DNA from: Arenicellales bacterium
GTDB taxonomy: Bacteria > Pseudomonadota > Gammaproteobacteria > Arenicellales > JAHEKD01
DNA: 64,000 nt
Assembly: GCA_028284225.1 (NCBI GenBank)
Contig: JANQSD010000005.1
Coordinates: forward strand, 62,001 to 126,000
Direction of reading: 5' to 3'
The notes beneath the pieces were generated by a model. It saw nothing but the letters and a program-made list of their open reading frames with translations. It had not been told where the DNA came from and did no database searches. Below, in pieces: positions 32,650-41,856 of this stretch (positions are counted from its first letter, which is position 1; every line of letters begins with the position of its first letter). Both the position numbers and the translations under genes were made by a program.

Positions 32650-32991
32650 ATGATGGACACAGTAATACAAACACAGGGCTTCAAATTAACGCCTGCATTG
32701 GAACAATACACCCGTTCACGAATTCGAAAGGCTTTAGCCTGCTGTGCAGATAATATTGAGCGTGTCGTTGTCCGTTTGAAAGACATAAATGGTCCCAAAG
32801 GTGGCGTAGATAAACACTGTAGTGTGGAAATAAAACTGTCACGCAGACCTATATTGGTTATTTCTAAGGCGAGCGGCGATATGTATCACTCGGTACAGCA
32901 AACCACAAAAAAAGCGGCCCGAACAGCACTGCGCCAACTCAAACGCAGGCGTGTTTTGCGTTTAAAGCGCAACCTAAAGGTGAAGGATTAA
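32650..32991 (+). CDS. hpf: Ribosome hibernation factor HPF/RaiA family (short form)
   Basis: A 113-residue basic protein that fits short HPF or RaiA-like factors: VIQTQGFKLTPALEQYTRSRIRKAL, then IERVVVRLKDINGPKGGVDKHCSVEI. The C-terminus is a lysine/arginine-rich tail. These proteins bind the 30S subunit and cause dimers or silencing in stationary phase. An AGG precedes the start. It heads a rightward run of stress-type genes (BI-1, unknown, DUF533). Confidence 0.82.
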   Translation: MMDTVIQTQGFKLTPALEQYTRSRIRKALACCADNIERVVVRLKDINGPKGGVDKHCSVEIKLSRRPILVISKASGDMYHSVQQTTKKAARTALRQLKRRRVLRLKRNLKVKD

Positions 32992-33029
32992 ATCAGTTAA
33001 ATGAACTTTTTACTCTAAGGAGATTAAAT

Positions 33030-33695
33030 ATGGAAAATATCAAACAAATTGATCATGGAATCGGAAATGAATCGATTCTTCAACACAAAGTCTTACAAAA
33101 CACCTATGCGCTGTTGTCCATGACATTATTGTTTAGTGGCGTTGTCGCTAGTATATCGATGGTGATGAATCTGCCTCACCCCGGTATTATTTTGACACTG
33201 CTGGGTTATTTCGGTCTGCTCTATTTAACAGCCGCTAACCGAAATTCAGCAACCGGAATAGTTTGTGTTTTCGCACTTACCGGCTTTATGGGGTATACCC
33301 TGGGACCTGTAATCAGTGCTTATCTAAGTTTGCCTAATGGACCTCTGGTAGTGGCTAAAGCACTGATTACAACCGGGATAATCTTTATCGCATTATCAGC
33401 ATATGTACTCATCACGCGTAAAAATTTGTCCTTCATGGGTGGTTTTTTAATGGCTGGAATACTTATTGCTTTTATTGGAGCAATTGCAGCGTTGATATTC
33501 AATATTCCGGCTCTGAGCCTGGCCATATCAGCAGTTTTTGTGTTGTTGATGTCCGGCCTGATTTTATATGAGACCAGCAACATTATTCATGGTGGAGAAA
33601 CGAATTACATCATGGCAACGGTCAGCTTATTTGTGGCGATTTATAACTTATTTAGCAGCTTGTTGATGCTGCTTGGGTTTTCATCGCAAGAGTAA
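33030..33695 (+). CDS. Bax inhibitor-1/YccA (TMBIM) family membrane protein
   Basis: A 221-residue protein of about seven transmembrane helices, with the TMBIM pattern NESILQHKVLQNTYALLSMTLLFSG at the start and ILYETSNIIHGGETNYIMATVSLFVAIYNLFSSLL at the end. The bacterial family includes calcium-leak proteins and YccA, an inhibitor of FtsH. An AAGGAG ribosome site lies eight bases before the ATG. It sits in the stress-gene cluster downstream of HPF. Confidence 0.9.
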   Translation: MENIKQIDHGIGNESILQHKVLQNTYALLSMTLLFSGVVASISMVMNLPHPGIILTLLGYFGLLYLTAANRNSATGIVCVFALTGFMGYTLGPVISAYLSLPNGPLVVAKALITTGIIFIALSAYVLITRKNLSFMGGFLMAGILIAFIGAIAALIFNIPALSLAISAVFVLLMSGLILYETSNIIHGGETNYIMATVSLFVAIYNLFSSLLMLLGFSSQE

Positions 33696-33726
33696 CGTTT
33701 ACATTAACTAAATCGAGGATATTGAA

Positions 33727-34053
33727 ATGACAACTGAAACTTTTATCGACCTACGAAAACGTCGTGATACCGGCTTACTTAGGCAAGCAGTAGACAAGGC
33801 CAAAGCAGGTGCTACGGCCATACGTCATCATCGCTACTATCGTAAGGCATTATGCAGCCCATCCCGGGTATATAAAACGCCTTATGATGTGTTGAATGAT
33901 GAGTCTATGACGACCAGTGAAAAGCAACAGATTCTACTTTCTTGGCGATCAGAAGCATTTTTACTCCAGGTCGCTGAATCTGAAGGCTTTGAGGGCGGTG
34001 AACCTTGCCTGGCTGATGATATCGAAATCTGTCTAGATCTATTGCGTTATTAA
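33727..34053 (+). CDS. Conserved hypothetical small protein (stress-cluster)
   Basis: A 108-residue soluble, basic then acidic protein. A recognisable segment is YKTPYDVLNDESMTTSEKQQILLSWRSEAFLLQVAESEGFEGGE, a pattern I have seen in small proteins linked to stress membranes. No catalytic motif is seen. The gene has a GAGGATATTGAA ribosome site and lies between BI-1 and DUF533, 27 bases from the latter. It may act with those membrane proteins; this is inference. Confidence 0.7.
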   Translation: MTTETFIDLRKRRDTGLLRQAVDKAKAGATAIRHHRYYRKALCSPSRVYKTPYDVLNDESMTTSEKQQILLSWRSEAFLLQVAESEGFEGGEPCLADDIEICLDLLRY

Positions 34054-34080
34054 CCATTTGTTTAAATTGAGGTAACTACC

Positions 34081-34800
34081 ATGAACTTCCAAAATCTTTT
34101 TGATCAAGTACTGGGTGGTGGTTCATCCACCGACTCACAACCCGATCAGCAAAATTCATCGAGTCCATTGAATTCCATTAAGTCAGCAATTCCTGGTGGG
34201 CTTGCCGGCGGCGCGGCAGCAGGCGGGATGATGGCCTTATTGATGGGTAACAAATCAGCCCGGAAAATGGCAGGTAAAGCTGCTAAGTATGGCGGCACCG
34301 CGTTATTAGGTGGTCTGGCTTATAAAGCCTATCATAATTGGCAACAGAATCAGTCGCCTCAACAGACACAACCCGTGACTGCTGAAGACATTGAGCAGGC
34401 TCAAGCTGTAATCCCCCAGCATCTTGATTCAAATGAGTCCTCACTGCATTTAACATTAATTAAGTCAATGATTGCAGCAGCAAAAGCGGATGGTCACATT
34501 GATCCGACTGAACAACAGCATATCTTTGATGCGGTTGAAAAAATGCAAATCAATGCTGATGAAAAAGCCATTGTTTTTGATAGCCTGCGCCAATCTATCA
34601 GTATTGAGGAGATTGCCCATGCAGTCACATCAGTTGAACATAAGGCTGAGGTGTATTTGGCCGGTTATATGGCTATAGACCCCGATCATCCAGCTGAAGT
34701 AGCTCACTTAAATGAGCTGGCTGTCGCACTTCAATTAGACCCTGAATTTGTTGCTCATCTTGAGCAACAGGTGGAAACAGGTATTGCGGCGACTGCATAA
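34081..34800 (+). CDS. DUF533/YebE-like inner-membrane-associated protein
   Basis: A 239-residue protein. A glycine/alanine-rich stretch (PGGLAGGAAAGGMMALLMG, GGTALLGGLAYKAYHNWQQ) near residues 40-95 is a membrane-anchoring segment. The C-terminal half is the TerB-like helical domain (MIAAAKADGHIDPTEQQHIFDAVEKM). This is the DUF533/YebE family. Its biochemical role is unknown. It is the last gene of the cluster and is followed by a good terminator. Confidence 0.88.
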   Translation: MNFQNLFDQVLGGGSSTDSQPDQQNSSSPLNSIKSAIPGGLAGGAAAGGMMALLMGNKSARKMAGKAAKYGGTALLGGLAYKAYHNWQQNQSPQQTQPVTAEDIEQAQAVIPQHLDSNESSLHLTLIKSMIAAAKADGHIDPTEQQHIFDAVEKMQINADEKAIVFDSLRQSISIEEIAHAVTSVEHKAEVYLAGYMAIDPDHPAEVAHLNELAVALQLDPEFVAHLEQQVETGIAATA

Positions 34801-34831
34801 AACTAGCCTCAGAAATTTGACATTTTCAATT

Positions 34832-34867
34832 AATAGGCCTTTGATTGATTTTACAGGCCTATTTTTT
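34832..34867 (+). terminator. Rho-independent terminator after DUF533
   Basis: AATAGGCCT and AGGCCTATT form a perfect 9-bp stem around a 14-base loop, followed by TTTT. It ends the stress cluster. Confidence 0.85.
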
Positions 34868-35027
34868 AACTCACAATTTCTTTAATTTTGTCAATTCAAC
34901 CTATCGGATCATTTCAATGCAGGATACGGTCAATTTTGATATTCAGTATTTTAGAGAAGTTAGTTAGATTTTATCGAACCCTGAATTCTGGGTTATCAGA
35001 TTAAGTCTCCGCTTTTACAAATAAAAG

Positions 35028-35549
35028 TTAGTGTTCGGATTGCTGTCGAATCTTTTTGATTTCTTTAGGCTCTATACCTAGTGACTCTAGAAAGTCCTGG
35101 TGTGCTTCCGGCATGTTACGTTCGAATTCAACATGCCATTGGTGCATATCATCGTCCGACAATCCAGCTGCTCGTAATAGTTCCACCCACGTTTCTTTGG
35201 TTAGCGTTCGGCTTTTTCGGTGTGGCGAATCATTTTCCAGCAATTTAATAATTATCTTCTGTTGTTCACGTAATTGGGAAATTTCTGAATTTAACGTGCT
35301 TAAACGTTGCTCTAGAATTGTGGTCGACTGGTTAGTTTTTGAGTCTAATAATTGTTTGATTTGCTTAAGTGAGACGCCAGTTTCACGGTAATTAAGAATA
35401 AGATTAAGCCTGGATAAATCGGCATCACTGTAAAGTCGATAATTTGATTCGCTTCTACCGCTGGGACTTAAAATTCCTTTGCGGTCATAATAAAGCAAGG
35501 TACTGCGTGAAAGTCCGCTACGTTTGCTCAATTCGCCAATCGTGTACAT
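35028..35549 (-). CDS. MerR-family transcriptional regulator
   Basis: A 173-residue regulator whose first 75 residues are a MerR helix-turn-helix (IGELSKRSGLSRSTLLYYDRKGILSP, RLYSDADLSRLNLIL). A coiled coil follows, and the C-terminal helix-rich part has WVELLRAAGLSDDDMHQWHVEFERNMPEAHQDFL. No cysteine cluster is seen, so it is not a metal or Fe-S type; the C-terminal part may bind an organic ligand. It lies immediately downstream of an unnamed gene (six-base gap), suggesting they are co-transcribed. Confidence 0.87.
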   Translation of the reverse strand: MYTIGELSKRSGLSRSTLLYYDRKGILSPSGRSESNYRLYSDADLSRLNLILNYRETGVSLKQIKQLLDSKTNQSTTILEQRLSTLNSEISQLREQQKIIIKLLENDSPHRKSRTLTKETWVELLRAAGLSDDDMHQWHVEFERNMPEAHQDFLESLGIEPKEIKKIRQQSEH

Positions 35550-35555
35550 CGTTTA

Positions 35556-35957
35556 TTAGGCCAATTTAATCAGATCGGGTTGTCTATAGTTTAGCCTAGC
35601 GGTGGCAGAACGCAGCAAGGACGCTGAATAAAATTGGCGCAGAACATCTTGTGCATGATTAACCAGATCATCGTTGTTTGCTAAAAAAGCAGTGAACGAT
35701 GCATTGTTCTGACTAATAACTCGTGAATGAATTAACCGCACCAGAAATTCAGTGATAGTGCGATGGAATTTATCATTTGCCCCCAGGCTCATCGCATAAG
35801 ACTGAATTCCTGTACAGATTTTTTCAACTGCAGTTTCGAGATCATATTGCTGTAGATATAACCAACACAATCTTAAATGCCCGACATGATTGAAGTGTAT
35901 TGGATCTAAGCTCCGGGCTTCAAATTGCTGCACAAATTCATCATCAGATAATTGCAT
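35556..35957 (-). CDS. Conserved hypothetical protein upstream of MerR regulator
   Basis: A 133-residue soluble protein rich in His, Leu and Tyr: FEARSLDPIHFNHVGHLRLCWLYLQQYDLETAVEKICTGIQSYAMS, then FHRTITEFLVRLIHSRV. I do not recognise a named family with certainty. It looks helical, and a metal-binding role through the histidine runs is possible. It sits in one transcription unit with the MerR gene. It could sense or carry the ligand for that regulator; this is inference. Confidence 0.65.
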   Translation of the reverse strand: MQLSDDEFVQQFEARSLDPIHFNHVGHLRLCWLYLQQYDLETAVEKICTGIQSYAMSLGANDKFHRTITEFLVRLIHSRVISQNNASFTAFLANNDDLVNHAQDVLRQFYSASLLRSATARLNYRQPDLIKLA

Positions 35958-36258
35958 GATTGTTCAACATTCGATTAAGGGATAGCAACTATGAACTATG
36001 AAGCGATAGTCAGGTCAAGGGTCCTGTCATCCTCAGAAGCATACCGACAAGGGACCTTCAAGCACTGTTCGTGTATTTCATAAAGTGGCTATCCATGGAG
36101 ATTCCTCGACTAGCTCGGAATGACATATGACCTATCATCCCGAGCTACGAAGTAGCGTGAGGATCTCCATCAGATTGTTTGGACATTAGTTTATAAGTTT
36201 TATCCTTAGTCTCTGAAGTTTGACAGTGAATAAATTTAATCTTCCCTTATTAAATCGA
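35958..36258. other. Intergenic gap of 301 bases carrying a dispersed repeat
   Basis: Between the unnamed gene and the GNAT gene. It contains a TGTCATCC-type dispersed repeat (36025-36185) and no plausible coding ORF or clear terminator that I can see. Confidence 0.7.
36025..36185. repeat. Dispersed intergenic repeat, copy 2 (TGTCATCC type, compound)
   Basis: Starts TGTCATCCTCAGAAGC, runs to a CTCGGAATGACA inverse of its start (about 36125), then continues with ATCATCCCGAGCTACGAAG and TAGCGTGAGGATCTCC, a second unit. It is related to copies at 21682 and 58891. Confidence 0.7.
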
Positions 36259-36717
36259 TTAACCAACAGCTAATCGCATCTCTACCTTATTGGCTTTAAA
36301 TCCCACTTTCTCGTAACTTTTGATCGCATTCAAATTATCAGCATAAACATCCAATTGAATTTCATCAATATCGCGTTTCTTACACCAGTCAATCAAATGG
36401 TTAACGATAAGTTTAGCTATTCCCTGGCCCCGGTATTGCGGATCAACATACATAAAACCTAGATAACCATGTTTTTCATGATTAAAAAAAGTGCTGGAAT
36501 TTTTTATTTTCGCATAACCGCATGCTATCGGTATGTTCTTATCTTCAACGATAATGAGTTCTGAGTCCGGATTCGATATCAGGTCGACAATATCATAGTA
36601 ATGTATCTTCCCGTCCTTGATTCGCTCAATAAATGGACGTTCTGCTTCGATTACACCTTGTTCGAATTCTTTTAATTTTTCCAGATCGCTAATATTTGCT
36701 GATCGTACAATGTACAT
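36259..36717 (-). CDS. GNAT-family N-acetyltransferase
   Basis: A 152-residue acetyltransferase. The GNAT core is visible in LGFMYVDPQYRGQGIAKLIVNHLIDWCKK (the acetyl-CoA-binding R-x-x-G-x-G/A loop) and IDEIQLDVYADNLNAIKSYEKVGF. I take the ATG at 36717; a TTG six bases upstream (36723) has a better-spaced GAGGTG and gives the track's start, so both are possible. It lies downstream of an SDR gene, probably co-transcribed. Confidence 0.85.
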   Translation of the reverse strand: MYIVRSANISDLEKLKEFEQGVIEAERPFIERIKDGKIHYYDIVDLISNPDSELIIVEDKNIPIACGYAKIKNSSTFFNHEKHGYLGFMYVDPQYRGQGIAKLIVNHLIDWCKKRDIDEIQLDVYADNLNAIKSYEKVGFKANKVEMRLAVG

Positions 36718-36739
36718 GTTCAAGTCTTCACCTCATTGC

Positions 36740-37498
36740 TCAAGCTTTCAATGTTTCCGTATTACCATCCACACTGATGGTTTGGCCGGAGATACGCCTG
36801 CCGGCAGGTGAGCAGAGAAAATACGCAGTTTCTGCTATATCTTCTGGATCGATAAAGGTATTTAAGGAAACTTGTGAGGTATAACCATCGCGTATGGTTT
36901 GTTCATCAATTCCCGTAGTTTTGGATTGTGCTGCGATGACGCGATCCATTCGATCTCCGGATAATGAACCGGGACAAATGCAATTTACTCGAATGTTATG
37001 TTCGCCCAGTTCCATTGCCATGGTTTTGGTCAGGCCAACCACACCCCATTTGGCGGTGGCATAAGGTGAACGCAGAGGATAGCCCATCCATCCGGCTGTT
37101 GAGGAAATATTAATTATACTGGCCGTTTGATTTTGTTTAAGTCTGGGAATGGCAAGTTTTGAACAGAGGAAATAACTATCTAAATCAACTGCTAACGTAC
37201 GTCGCCAATCTTCGTATTCAACATGCTCCAATAATGCTGTCGGGCCTGCTATACCGACGTTGTTGATTAAAACATCCAATCCATTCAGTTCACGGTCCAC
37301 ATCTGCAAATAAGGCTTCAACCTGATCCGGCTTTGATGTATCGGTTTGTGAAGCAGTCAAATTTGAATGATGATCTTGAATCGTATCAAGGGCGTTTGTA
37401 TCGACATCACAGACATGTACTCTGGCACCAGCATCTAAAAATCTATTCGCAATTGCCAGACCTAATCCGGATGCACCGGCAGAAATTAGAACCTTCAT
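36740..37498 (-). CDS. SDR-family oxidoreductase
   Basis: A 252-residue classical SDR. The cofactor site is LISAGASGLGLAIANRFLDAGA and the NAG-like motif is NVGIAG. The catalytic set is Ser in NISSTAG, Tyr in SPYATAKWGVV with Lys, and NCICPGSLSGDRMD. It ends with ISGQTISVDGNTETL, typical of glucose/3-hydroxy-acid-type dehydrogenases. The start has no unusual feature. It is upstream of the GNAT gene in a leftward unit and divergent from AIM24. Confidence 0.88.
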   Translation of the reverse strand: MKVLISAGASGLGLAIANRFLDAGARVHVCDVDTNALDTIQDHHSNLTASQTDTSKPDQVEALFADVDRELNGLDVLINNVGIAGPTALLEHVEYEDWRRTLAVDLDSYFLCSKLAIPRLKQNQTASIINISSTAGWMGYPLRSPYATAKWGVVGLTKTMAMELGEHNIRVNCICPGSLSGDRMDRVIAAQSKTTGIDEQTIRDGYTSQVSLNTFIDPEDIAETAYFLCSPAGRRISGQTISVDGNTETLKA

Positions 37499-37614
37499 GT
37501 TTTTATCTTGAGGTAAATTTAATCGGATTGTAGGGCAAATGTTCGAAACTGTGAATCTAACTTTATGATCAGGTTACACTAGGCCCATCAATTAATAGCA
37601 TTGAAGGAGTGACT

Positions 37615-38397
37615 ATGCGCTGCCACGAAGTAGATTACGAGATTTTTGGCGATGACATGCAGATCGTAGAAGTAGAACTTGATCCACAAGAAACAGTGAT
37701 TGCTGAGGCCGGAGCCATGAACTATATGGAAGAGGGTATCGGTTTCGAAACTAAAATGGGTGATGGCTCAAAACCATCTGGCGGCATCATGGATGCACTA
37801 ATGAATGTCGGTAAGCGTGTGTTAACCGGGGAATCGATTTTCATGACCCACTTTACTAATGATGGTGAGGGTAAAAAACGAGTTTCTTTTGCTGCGCCCT
37901 ATCCGGGAAAAATCATAGCCTTAGATATGGCTGAGCTTGGTGAAGAGTTGGTTTGTCAAAAGGATGCATTTCTATGTGCTGCCTTTGGTACGTCCTTACA
38001 GATTGCATTTCAACGCAAGCTGGGTGTCGGCTTTTTCGGCGGAGAGGGCTTTATACTGCAGAAATTAGAAGGTGACGGTAAAGCCTTTATTCATATCGGT
38101 GGCACGGTAATCAAACGTGAGCTTAAAGGAGAAACTTTACGTGTGGATACGGGTTGCCTGGCTGCGTTTACTAGCGGTATCGACTACGATATAGAACGAG
38201 CAGGAAATCTTAAGTCTATGGTGTTTGGCGGTGAAGGACTATTCCTGGCCACGTTGCGTGGTACCGGTACGGTCTATTTGCAAAGCCTGCCTTTCTCGCG
38301 TCTGGCGAATCGAGTCATTCAAGCCGGCGGTTTTGGTGGTTCCAAGGGTGAAGGCTCGGTACTTGGGGGCCTGGGTGACATGTTTGGGGATAGTTAG
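37615..38397 (+). CDS. AIM24/TIGR00266 family protein
   Basis: The track starts with GTG at 37609, but AAGGAG is six bases before the ATG at 37615, so I use 260 residues. The family shows [42 protein letters not shown], and [19 protein letters not shown]; the C-terminus is glycine-rich and ends in a likely membrane-proximal segment. AIM24 proteins are widely distributed and of unknown bacterial function. It is a lone rightward gene. Confidence 0.85.
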   Translation: MRCHEVDYEIFGDDMQIVEVELDPQETVIAEAGAMNYMEEGIGFETKMGDGSKPSGGIMDALMNVGKRVLTGESIFMTHFTNDGEGKKRVSFAAPYPGKIIALDMAELGEELVCQKDAFLCAAFGTSLQIAFQRKLGVGFFGGEGFILQKLEGDGKAFIHIGGTVIKRELKGETLRVDTGCLAAFTSGIDYDIERAGNLKSMVFGGEGLFLATLRGTGTVYLQSLPFSRLANRVIQAGGFGGSKGEGSVLGGLGDMFGDS

Positions 38398-38424
38398 CTA
38401 TAAAAGTGGTATGTAATGGAGCGC

Positions 38425-39675
38425 TTAATCTATAGCATTGGCGGCGCTGACAACAGCATGCAACAACACATTTGCGCCAGCTGTGGCCCACTGCGGCAAG
38501 ATTTTTTCTTCCTCGTTATGAGAGAGTCCGCCGACACAGGGGCAAAATAACATCGCTGTCGGTACAACCCTGGCAATATAGCAGGCATCATGGCCAGCAC
38601 CGGATATCATTTCCCGATAGTTGTAGTTAAGTTTTTGTGTGGCTTGGCGTAAATAATCCACATTAGAGTCATTAAATTTTACCGGCTCAAATGCACTCAC
38701 TTGTTGAATAGTGAGATGAAGGCCAAGCTCTTTACAGATTGTTTGAGATTGTGCATTGAAATTTGCAGTCATTAAATCAATAACTTCCTGAGTCGGATGA
38801 CGGAAATCAACACTAAATGTCACTTCCCCCGGAATGGTGTTGCGCGAGTTAGGACTGGAATGAATATATCCAACTGTACCCACAGCATCAGGTCCGTGAT
38901 CCAGCGCGATTTGTTTGACGGTAGTAATCATCTGTGCAGCTGCGGCCAAGGCATCCTTACGCATCGGCATTGGTGTAGAACCGGAATGGCTTTCTTTACC
39001 TTGAACACTCACATCGAGCCAGAGAAATCCCTGCCCGTGGGTGACAATGCCAATATCAAGGTTCTCGGCCTCAAGAATCGGGCCTTGTTCGATATGAAAT
39101 TCATAATAAGCATGTAACGGATATTTGCCGACAGGTTCTGAGCCGTTAAAACCAATTCGCTGTAGCTCTTCACCAAATGAATGGCCGTCAAAGTCGATTC
39201 GGCGTTTGGCCCAATCTTTAGTATATACACCAGCAAATACACCGGAGCTGAGCATAGGTGGTGCAAATCTGGCACCTTCTTCATTGGTCCAGTTTATGAT
39301 TACAATGGGTCGCCGGGTAGTAATGTTCTGCTCGTTCATTGATCTTACGATTTCCAACCCTGTCAATACACCCAGGACACCGTCGTATTTCCCTCCCGTC
39401 GGTTGAGTGTCAAGGTGACTGCCAATGGCTATAGGTGCCAAGCTGGGCTCGCTACCTGCTCGCAGTGCAAACATATTGCCCATGGAATCAACCGTCACAG
39501 TCATGCCTGCCTGTTGACACCAGTTAGCAAAAAGCTGTCGCCCTTTACGGTCTTCATCAGTTAAGGTTTGGCGATTGCAACCACCTTTAGCAGTTGCGCC
39601 GATCTGAGCCATTTCTTCCAGGCTATGCCAAAGACGCTGACCATTAGTTTTTATATCATCGTTGAGTTGGCTCAT
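38425..39675 (-). CDS. M20-family Zn-dependent amidohydrolase (allantoate amidohydrolase / N-carbamoyl-amino-acid hydrolase-like)
   Basis: A 416-residue M20 enzyme. Metal ligands are seen in GSHLDTQPTGGKYDGVLGVL (His, Asp) and INWTNEEGARFAPPMLSSGVF (Glu), with a further histidine in EFHIEQGPILE and another in GHDACY. This family cleaves allantoate, ureidoglycolate or N-carbamoyl-L-amino acids, releasing ammonia. It is a single leftward gene across from an EamA exporter. The substrate is likely a nitrogen-storage or degradation intermediate. Confidence 0.9.
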   Translation of the reverse strand: MSQLNDDIKTNGQRLWHSLEEMAQIGATAKGGCNRQTLTDEDRKGRQLFANWCQQAGMTVTVDSMGNMFALRAGSEPSLAPIAIGSHLDTQPTGGKYDGVLGVLTGLEIVRSMNEQNITTRRPIVIINWTNEEGARFAPPMLSSGVFAGVYTKDWAKRRIDFDGHSFGEELQRIGFNGSEPVGKYPLHAYYEFHIEQGPILEAENLDIGIVTHGQGFLWLDVSVQGKESHSGSTPMPMRKDALAAAAQMITTVKQIALDHGPDAVGTVGYIHSSPNSRNTIPGEVTFSVDFRHPTQEVIDLMTANFNAQSQTICKELGLHLTIQQVSAFEPVKFNDSNVDYLRQATQKLNYNYREMISGAGHDACYIARVVPTAMLFCPCVGGLSHNEEEKILPQWATAGANVLLHAVVSAANAID

Positions 39676-39902
39676 AGGTTTTGATCTATCGGTTGGTTGT
39701 AGTTATCGCTTGCTGACTCAGGCAATATCTTAAGAGCAAATTAAATCAACATGACCATCAGCGCTATGAAATTCACTCAGGATCATGTGATTGTTAAAAA
39801 TACACTTTATCAGGATTTGTTTGGGTTTTTAAGCAGCAATGGTTAATCTGTTCAAGATTTTCGCTGATTTGTGGCGCCACTAATACTAAACTTGGGCACA
39901 TT

Positions 39903-40814
39903 ATGAAACTTAACCCACCAAGCACAGGTTTTGCTTCAACCGCGGTATTTTTGTCAGCATCGCTGTGGGGGTTGTACTGGATACCCTTGCGTTATCTTGA
40001 AGGTAAAGGTGTTGACGGATTTTGGGCTATCGCCATGTTGAATTTTCCAGCTGCACTGGTTTTGGCATTGACCATGACCAGGCAATTCACGCAACAACGA
40101 AATCATTTAAATCACGCGATTTTGATAGGACTTTTTACAGGTTTGGGTATTGCGCTTTATACAGCTGGGCTGATTTATTCTTCCGTTGTCAGGGCCACGC
40201 TTTTATTTTATTTAACGCCGGTATGGGGCACTTTGATTGGGTTATTTTGGTTAAGCGAAAAGACCACCTGGCAACGTTGGACTGCGATTGTATTAGGTTT
40301 AATGGGGTTATTATTGCTAGTCTCCGGTGGCGGTTCAGTCCCTTTAAATATTGGTGATATTTTTGGCTTTCTTTCGGGTGTATTTTGGGCGTTGGGCGCG
40401 TCCATGATCAAGCGTTTTGATGAAGTACCGCTAACACTTATGACTATGTTTCAGTTTTTCTTTACTGCACTGACAGCAATCTTGGTGGGTTATCTCACTC
40501 GTACTGTGCCGTTGCCGAATTTAGAGCTAATAAAGGATTATCTGCCGATGACTGTTTTAGTTTCAATTTTGATAATCCTGCCGAGTGTCTGGGTTGTATT
40601 CTGGGCGCAAAAATTTCTGTTTCCCGGGCGTGTAGGTTTGTTAATGATGTCTGAAGTGTTAGTAGCCGTATTGACCGCCAGCATTTTCTTGCCGGAAGAA
40701 AAAATGGCGATGCTTGAGTGGGTGGGAGCGGTGTTGATTATTGGTGCTTGTTTGGTTGAAGTCTTTTTAGCCCGCAACCATAGTCTTAATACGAAATCTG
40801 TACGCGGTGGATAA
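39903..40814 (+). CDS. EamA/DMT-superfamily transporter
   Basis: A 303-residue protein with ten transmembrane helices, arranged as two EamA repeats. Typical pieces include SASLWGLYWIPLRYLEG at the start and WGTLIGLFWLSEKTTWQRWTAIVLGLMGLLLLVSGG in the first repeat. DMT transporters export amino acids, drugs or metabolites. It lies 27 bases before the FAH gene in the same direction and is probably co-transcribed with it. Confidence 0.88.
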   Translation: MKLNPPSTGFASTAVFLSASLWGLYWIPLRYLEGKGVDGFWAIAMLNFPAALVLALTMTRQFTQQRNHLNHAILIGLFTGLGIALYTAGLIYSSVVRATLLFYLTPVWGTLIGLFWLSEKTTWQRWTAIVLGLMGLLLLVSGGGSVPLNIGDIFGFLSGVFWALGASMIKRFDEVPLTLMTMFQFFFTALTAILVGYLTRTVPLPNLELIKDYLPMTVLVSILIILPSVWVVFWAQKFLFPGRVGLLMMSEVLVAVLTASIFLPEEKMAMLEWVGAVLIIGACLVEVFLARNHSLNTKSVRGG

Positions 40815-40841
40815 ATTAGGGATGATTGGAAGGAACTCACA

Positions 40842-41684
40842 ATGAAATTACTTAGATTTGGTCCAAGAGGCCATGAAAAGCCCGGGATTATTGATAATAA
40901 CGGCGGTGTGCGTGATTTATCGGCACATATAGATGACATCACGGGTGCCACTATCAATGATGTGGAATTGGCAAAGATTGCACAAATTGATCCTGAAAGT
41001 TTGCCTAAGGTTGAAGCTTGTCGATACGGCCCTTGTGTAGGTGGCGTTGGCAAGTTTATCTGTATCGGCCTAAACTATTCTGACCATGCTGCTGAAGCGG
41101 ATATGATTGTTCCAAGTGAGCCAATAGTATTTGCCAAAGCGACTTCAGCAATTTGCGGCCCCAACGATAATATTGAAATTCCACCAGGTGCCAGTACAAC
41201 GGATTGGGAAATAGAGTTGGGGGTTGTGATCGGCAAACATGCCAAATACGTTGATGAGATTGAAGCTTTAGATTATGTAGCCGGATATTGTGTTGTTAAC
41301 GATGTTTCTGAGCGTGATTTCCAGATCAACCGAGAAGGTCAATGGATCAAAGGAAAGTCGGCAGATACGTTTGGGCCAATTGGTCCTTGGTTGGTAACGC
41401 GCGATGAGGTGCCTGATCCACAAAATTTAACTATGTATCTCGATGTAAACGGCAAGCGTATGCAAACTGGTTCGACAGTTACGATGATTTACGGCGTTGC
41501 GTATATCGTTTCATATCTGTCGAATTTCATGAGCCTTCAGCCGGGTGATATTATTGCAACAGGTACTCCGCCCGGTGTTGGACTAGGCAAAAAACCTTTC
41601 CCTGTTTATCTTAAGCCCGGTGACACCGTTGAGTTAAGTATTGAAGGTTTAGGGCAACAAAATCAAAATGTTGTTAAGGGTTAG
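40842..41684 (+). CDS. Fumarylacetoacetate hydrolase (FAH)-family protein
   Basis: A 280-residue FAH-fold enzyme. Family motifs are GLNYSDHAAEADMIVPSEPIVFAKATSAI, DWEIELGVVIGK, the metal-site NDVSERDFQ and KGKSADTFGPIGPWL, and GDIIATGTPPGVG near the C-terminus. Members hydrolyse or decarboxylate acylpyruvates and related 2-oxo acids with Mg2+. It ends just before a fold-back repeat. AGGAACTCACA is the ribosome site. Confidence 0.92.
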   Translation: MKLLRFGPRGHEKPGIIDNNGGVRDLSAHIDDITGATINDVELAKIAQIDPESLPKVEACRYGPCVGGVGKFICIGLNYSDHAAEADMIVPSEPIVFAKATSAICGPNDNIEIPPGASTTDWEIELGVVIGKHAKYVDEIEALDYVAGYCVVNDVSERDFQINREGQWIKGKSADTFGPIGPWLVTRDEVPDPQNLTMYLDVNGKRMQTGSTVTMIYGVAYIVSYLSNFMSLQPGDIIATGTPPGVGLGKKPFPVYLKPGDTVELSIEGLGQQNQNVVKG

Positions 41685-41699
41685 AGAAGACAGGCTATG

Positions 41700-41842
41700 T
41701 AGAACCTATCTCAAAATGCCTGCGCTTGTTAATACGTCGTTAAACGCTCGCTCAAAATGCTCATTTACCTTAAGTAAACTGCGCTTTTTTGCTCATCTTT
41801 GCCTCGTCTGAACAGCGCTCGACTATTTTGAGGTAGGTTCTA
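41700..41842. repeat. 143-bp fold-back element, copy A (MITE-like)
   Basis: Terminal inverted repeats TAGAACCTATCTCAAAAT and ATTTTGAGGTAGGTTCTA (17 of 18 match) with TA at both ends, as expected of a TA-target insertion. The interior matches copy B at 51445-51587 closely and has the same length. It lies between convergent genes (FAH and aminotransferase), where it could act as a bidirectional terminator-like hairpin. No transposase is encoded. Confidence 0.9.
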
Positions 41843-41856
41843 GTTAGTCTAGAGGA

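Noticed and set aside
39751-39846. Possible 31-codon ORF (start MTISAMKFTQDHV) in the M20/EamA gap
   Set aside because: No ribosome site, no motif and no neighbour context; likely random.
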